From NCBI GenBank assembly GCA_002435875.1, contig DIVN01000175.1:1-5679 (forward strand): DNA of 5,679 nt, written 5' to 3'. The notes under the pieces are model-generated. The model had not been told where the DNA came from. It ran no database searches and saw nothing but the letters and a program-made list of their open reading frames with translations. This document shows positions 3,699 through 5,679 of the stretch, piece after piece. The DNA is from Anaerolineales bacterium UBA6131 (GTDB lineage: Bacteria; Chloroflexota; Anaerolineae; UBA2200). A program made the position numbers and the translations under genes. Position 1 is the stretch's first letter; each line of letters begins with the position of its first letter.

Positions 3699-5679
3699 CT
3701 AGGTCCCTCCTAGCCGTCCGGCACGCCGCAGGATCTCAACAATCCGCCAGAACAGCTCTTCCAGGCTGCGTGTGCGGCTCTCGATCTCAGCCACCCGTCC
3801 CTCAAGCCCGGGCAGGACACTCGGCGTGGGTAGCGGGGTTGGGCTGCTCGTGACGGTTGGCAACGGCGTCGCTGAAGGCAGCGAGGTTGCCGTTGGCGGC
3901 AGGGTTGGGCTGTTGGTGCGCGTGGGCGTTGGTGAGCTTACGGCCGTTGAGGTCGGCGTCGCCGGCGGCGTCAGTGTTCTTGTGGGGGTCATGGTCGCTG
4001 GCGCCGCGGTCGGTGAGATCGTCGGCTCCGGAGCATTGTAGAGAATCCACAACTGAGGCCGCAGCGAGAGGGTGGTGTGGTTGGCACTGGCAAAGTGATA
4101 GGACACCGACTGGTCTCCAGCACCGCGCAGGGCCACACCATAGTTCAGGCGTGGATTGCTCACCCATTGCTGAACCAGAGAAGTGATATCAAGCTGATAC
4201 CAGGCGGACAGTGCCGAGACACCTGTCGTAGCGGCGGGCTGTCCATCACGGTCGAGCAGCGTATCGTTCGCGCCCGCGGCAGCCCAGCCATGGCCTACGC
4301 TGGCCTCATTCCAGGTCGCCTGCGAGTCGAGCCATGGGCGAACAACCCTGTACGCTTCGAGATTCATCGTTGCAGCCTTGTCGCGGTAGTACGGATACAG
4401 CCGCAGGATAGACTGCTCCACCACCGCTCCAGACGGCATGCTCCCCAGATCAAAGCGCAGCAGCCCACTGTAGACGCTGTCGTTCTTGACCACCAGGTTG
4501 GCCTGGTTCACAAAGTTGCCTGCCGGCTTCCAGATGCTCATGTAGGTATCGCTGGTACCGAGATAGCCCGATACCCCGTGTTGTATGACGATGCTGCGAT
4601 GCCCGCTGGGGAATGGCGTCGGCGTCTGCGTAGGAGTCAGCGTTATGGTGGGCGTGAACGACGGCAGCGGAGTCAAGGTGCGCGTGGGGCTAGGCGCGTT
4701 GGTTGGCGTGTAGGTGGGCAATTGCGTGCCCGAAGGCGTAGGGCTCAACGTTGCCAGAGGCGTGGCGGTCGGTGTGAGCGGGACAAGCGGCGCCGTGTAG
4801 TCGATAACCAGCACAGGCCGCAGCGCCTGGGTGGTATGTTGGGCACTGGCGAAATAGTAGATGACCGAGATGCTCCCCTGGGCACGCAGCGCGAGGCCGT
4901 AGTTGCTTTGTGGATCATTCAGCCAGGCCCGCACCAGTGCGGTCAGGTCCAGCTCGTACCAGGAGTTCACCAGCGGCACGTTCGTTGCCGCCCAGAAACT
5001 GGCACCACGATCGATCACCGTGTCATTCGCCCCAGGCAGACCCCATGGATCATCAACCGCCGCCCGTTGCCACGTCGCCTCCAGCTCGGTCCAGGGCCGC
5101 AGCATGCGATAGGCCTGCATAATCATCGTCTGATCGGCGTTGCGGTAATAAGCGTACACGCCCAGCGTGGCACGATTAATCACTGCGCCAGCGGGAATGC
5201 TGCCCAGATCAAAGCGCAGGAGTGTGCTATAGACATTGTCATTCTTGAGCGCCAGGTTCATCTGGTTTCCATAGTTCGTCGATTCGTTCCAGGTGACCAT
5301 GTAAGTATCCCGCGCTCCCTGATAGCCATTGGTGCCCTGTTGCAGGGTCACCACGTTCTGCCCACCCGGGAATGGCGACGGAGTTGCCGTTGGCGTGGCG
5401 CTGGGGCCCGAGGTAGGCGTCGCCGTGGGCAGGCGCGTATTGGTTCTGGTAGCGCTGGGCGCCGAGGTCGTCGTGCGGGTAGCCGTTGGCGTTGGAGTAT
5501 GTGGCGTAGTAGTCTTGGTTGGCGTACTGGTCGGCGGGCGAGTCAGCGTCGGCGTGGGTGTAGGCGGAGGTGGCCCATCAGCACGCACAATCAGCCGATG
5601 AATGATCTCATCGCCATCGTTGTTGCAGTCGATCCGAAAGTCGGTGCCTCCCGGCAAGCCATTCATGAAGAAGGCGTCA
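3699..5679 (-). CDS. Secreted tandem DNRLRE protein with Thr/Pro linkers and C-terminal coiled coil, 5'-truncated
   Basis: The frame runs off the right edge. The ATG at 5664-5666 has no ribosome site, is preceded in frame by Asp-Ala-Phe-Phe, and gives no signal peptide, so the real start lies outside the window. Numbering from that Met, residues 1-30 are the end of an unrecognised domain (FRIDCNNDGDE). Thr/Pro linkers occupy 31-100, 292-353 and 545-617. DNRLRE domains lie at 105-290 and 358-543, each with GYxG..DTYM, LLRFDLGS, RPW, GANDT..DR, WY.LD.T.LV..W, NYG.AL, FASA.HTT and LRP.L. Residues 621-646 form a short coiled coil (d: L621, I628, L635, I642; a: V625, T632, F639, L646). Extracellular binding or adhesion is the likely role by family; no enzyme domain is visible here. 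The gene abuts the CBM9-like gene downstream and probably shares its transcript. Confidence 0.9.
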   Translation of the reverse strand, partial: DAFFMNGLPGGTDFRIDCNNDGDEIIHRLIVRADGPPPPTPTPTLTRPPTSTPTKTTTPHTPTPTATRTTTSAPSATRTNTRLPTATPTSGPSATPTATPSPFPGGQNVVTLQQGTNGYQGARDTYMVTWNESTNYGNQMNLALKNDNVYSTLLRFDLGSIPAGAVINRATLGVYAYYRNADQTMIMQAYRMLRPWTELEATWQRAAVDDPWGLPGANDTVIDRGASFWAATNVPLVNSWYELDLTALVRAWLNDPQSNYGLALRAQGSISVIYYFASAQHTTQALRPVLVIDYTAPLVPLTPTATPLATLSPTPSGTQLPTYTPTNAPSPTRTLTPLPSFTPTITLTPTQTPTPFPSGHRSIVIQHGVSGYLGTSDTYMSIWKPAGNFVNQANLVVKNDSVYSGLLRFDLGSMPSGAVVEQSILRLYPYYRDKAATMNLEAYRVVRPWLDSQATWNEASVGHGWAAAGANDTLLDRDGQPAATTGVSALSAWYQLDITSLVQQWVSNPRLNYGVALRGAGDQSVSYHFASANHTTLSLRPQLWILYNAPEPTISPTAAPATMTPTRTLTPPATPTSTAVSSPTPTRTNSPTLPPTATSLPSATPLPTVTSSPTPLPTPSVLPGLEGRVAEIESRTRSLEELFWRIVEILRRAGRLGGT
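3706..3711 (-). promoter_or_regulatory. Ribosome-binding site of the CBM9-like gene inside the upstream reading frame
   Basis: AGGAGG sits seven bases before the ATG at 3696-3698 and overlaps the last codons (Leu-Gly-Gly-Thr) of the DNRLRE gene. The stop TAG and start ATG are directly adjacent. This placement supports the ATG start and suggests translational coupling between the two genes. Confidence 0.75.
3717..3809 (-). other. C-terminal coiled coil of the DNRLRE protein
   Basis: The segment from GLEGRVAEIES to EILRRAG shows 3-4 heptads with hydrophobic a and d positions and one core Thr in the IESRTRSL motif. It follows a Thr/Pro linker with no folded domain between, so it stands as an isolated terminal helix. 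The neighbouring CBM9-like protein ends the same way. Confidence 0.75.
3816..4034 (-). repeat. Thr/Pro linker 3 of the DNRLRE protein
   Basis: This linker of about 73 residues joins the second DNRLRE domain to the terminal coiled coil. It is rich in Pro, Thr, Ser and Ala with PTPTRT and PTATSLPS type repeats. The plus strand is correspondingly G-rich here. Confidence 0.88.
4038..4595 (-). repeat. DNRLRE domain B, second copy of an internal duplication
   Basis: This is the partner of the copy 759 bases away. The DNA is still recognisably similar: a 17-base string (cccagatcaaagcgcag on the plus strand) occurs at 4444 and again at 5203. The lack of gaps suggests tight structural constraint or a fairly recent duplication. 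Confidence 0.88.
4608..4793 (-). repeat. Thr/Pro linker 2 of the DNRLRE protein
   Basis: About 62 residues separate the two DNRLRE domains. It contains FTPTITLTPT, a decapeptide also found in the long linker of the convergent gene, but written with mostly different codons. Confidence 0.88.
4797..5354 (-). repeat. DNRLRE domain A, first copy of an internal duplication
   Basis: Residues 105-290 align without gaps to residues 358-543 at a constant offset of 253 residues (759 bases). By hand count, 93 of 180 positions (G111-Y290) are identical. Shared blocks include VYS.LLRFDLGS, GANDT..DR and FASA.HTT. Confidence 0.88.
5367..5576 (-). repeat. Thr/Pro linker 1 of the DNRLRE protein
   Basis: About 70 residues, opening with four prolines and then PTPTPT and TPTATRT repeats, join the unrecognised N-terminal fragment to the first DNRLRE domain. 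It ends in SPFPGG, matched by TPFPSG before the second domain, so the linker end belongs to the duplicated unit. Confidence 0.88.

Noticed and set aside
3772..4041. Plus-strand Val/Gly-rich open frame opposite linker 3, and a similar one at 5329-5601
   Set aside because: Same cause: antisense of low-complexity Thr/Pro coding sequence. No domain or start signal supports them.
5550..5578. G-quadruplex on the plus strand opposite linker 1
   Set aside because: The G-runs are mostly pairs, and the pattern follows from antisense Pro/Thr codons; there is no sign of a separate function.

Overview
This 5.7 kb, GC-rich window holds parts of three genes for secreted or surface proteins and nothing else that I can support. 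The style points to Chloroflexota (an Anaerolineae- or Caldilinea-like lineage, probably a metagenome contig). The reasons are very long Thr/Pro linkers between beta-sandwich modules, repeated DNRLRE-type domains, and an LFLPLV-type peptide near one C-terminus. This taxonomic call is inference from protein style; no marker gene is present.

Layout. Positions 1-2620 (+) hold the 3' part of a large multidomain gene that is open to the left edge. It encodes the tail of what looks like an alpha/beta-hydrolase, a small beta-rich segment, a DNRLRE domain, a Thr/Pro linker of about 164 residues, a second DNRLRE domain, a short Thr/Pro linker, and a C-terminal tail carrying LFLPLV. Positions 2621-2774 are the only intergenic gap. 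It lies between convergent genes and contains a perfect 12-bp hairpin with a U-tract oriented as terminator for the minus-strand genes. Positions 2775-3698 (-) encode an exported protein with a CBM9-like (carbohydrate-binding, DOMON-like) domain and a C-terminal coiled coil. Positions 3699-5679 (-) hold the 3' part of a gene open to the right edge, with two tandem DNRLRE domains, three Thr/Pro linkers and a C-terminal coiled coil.

How they fit together. The two minus-strand genes abut (stop TAG directly followed by ATG) and share one terminator, so they very likely form the end of an operon and are translationally coupled. Their C-terminal coiled coils carry the same motif, [LI]E[RS]RTR[ES]L, in the same heptad register with a Thr in the core. 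This suggests that the CBM9-like protein and the DNRLRE protein either associate through these helices or inherited a common terminal module. The convergent plus-strand gene uses the same DNRLRE and Thr/Pro parts but ends in a different C-terminal signature. The most interesting idea is therefore an extracellular carbohydrate- or surface-binding assembly joined by short C-terminal coiled coils. It is a hypothesis; the sequence shows only the matching modules and the gene arrangement.

No tRNA, rRNA, CRISPR array, insertion sequence or promoter was recognised. The 5' ends of both large genes lie outside the window, so their signal peptides and promoters cannot be seen.
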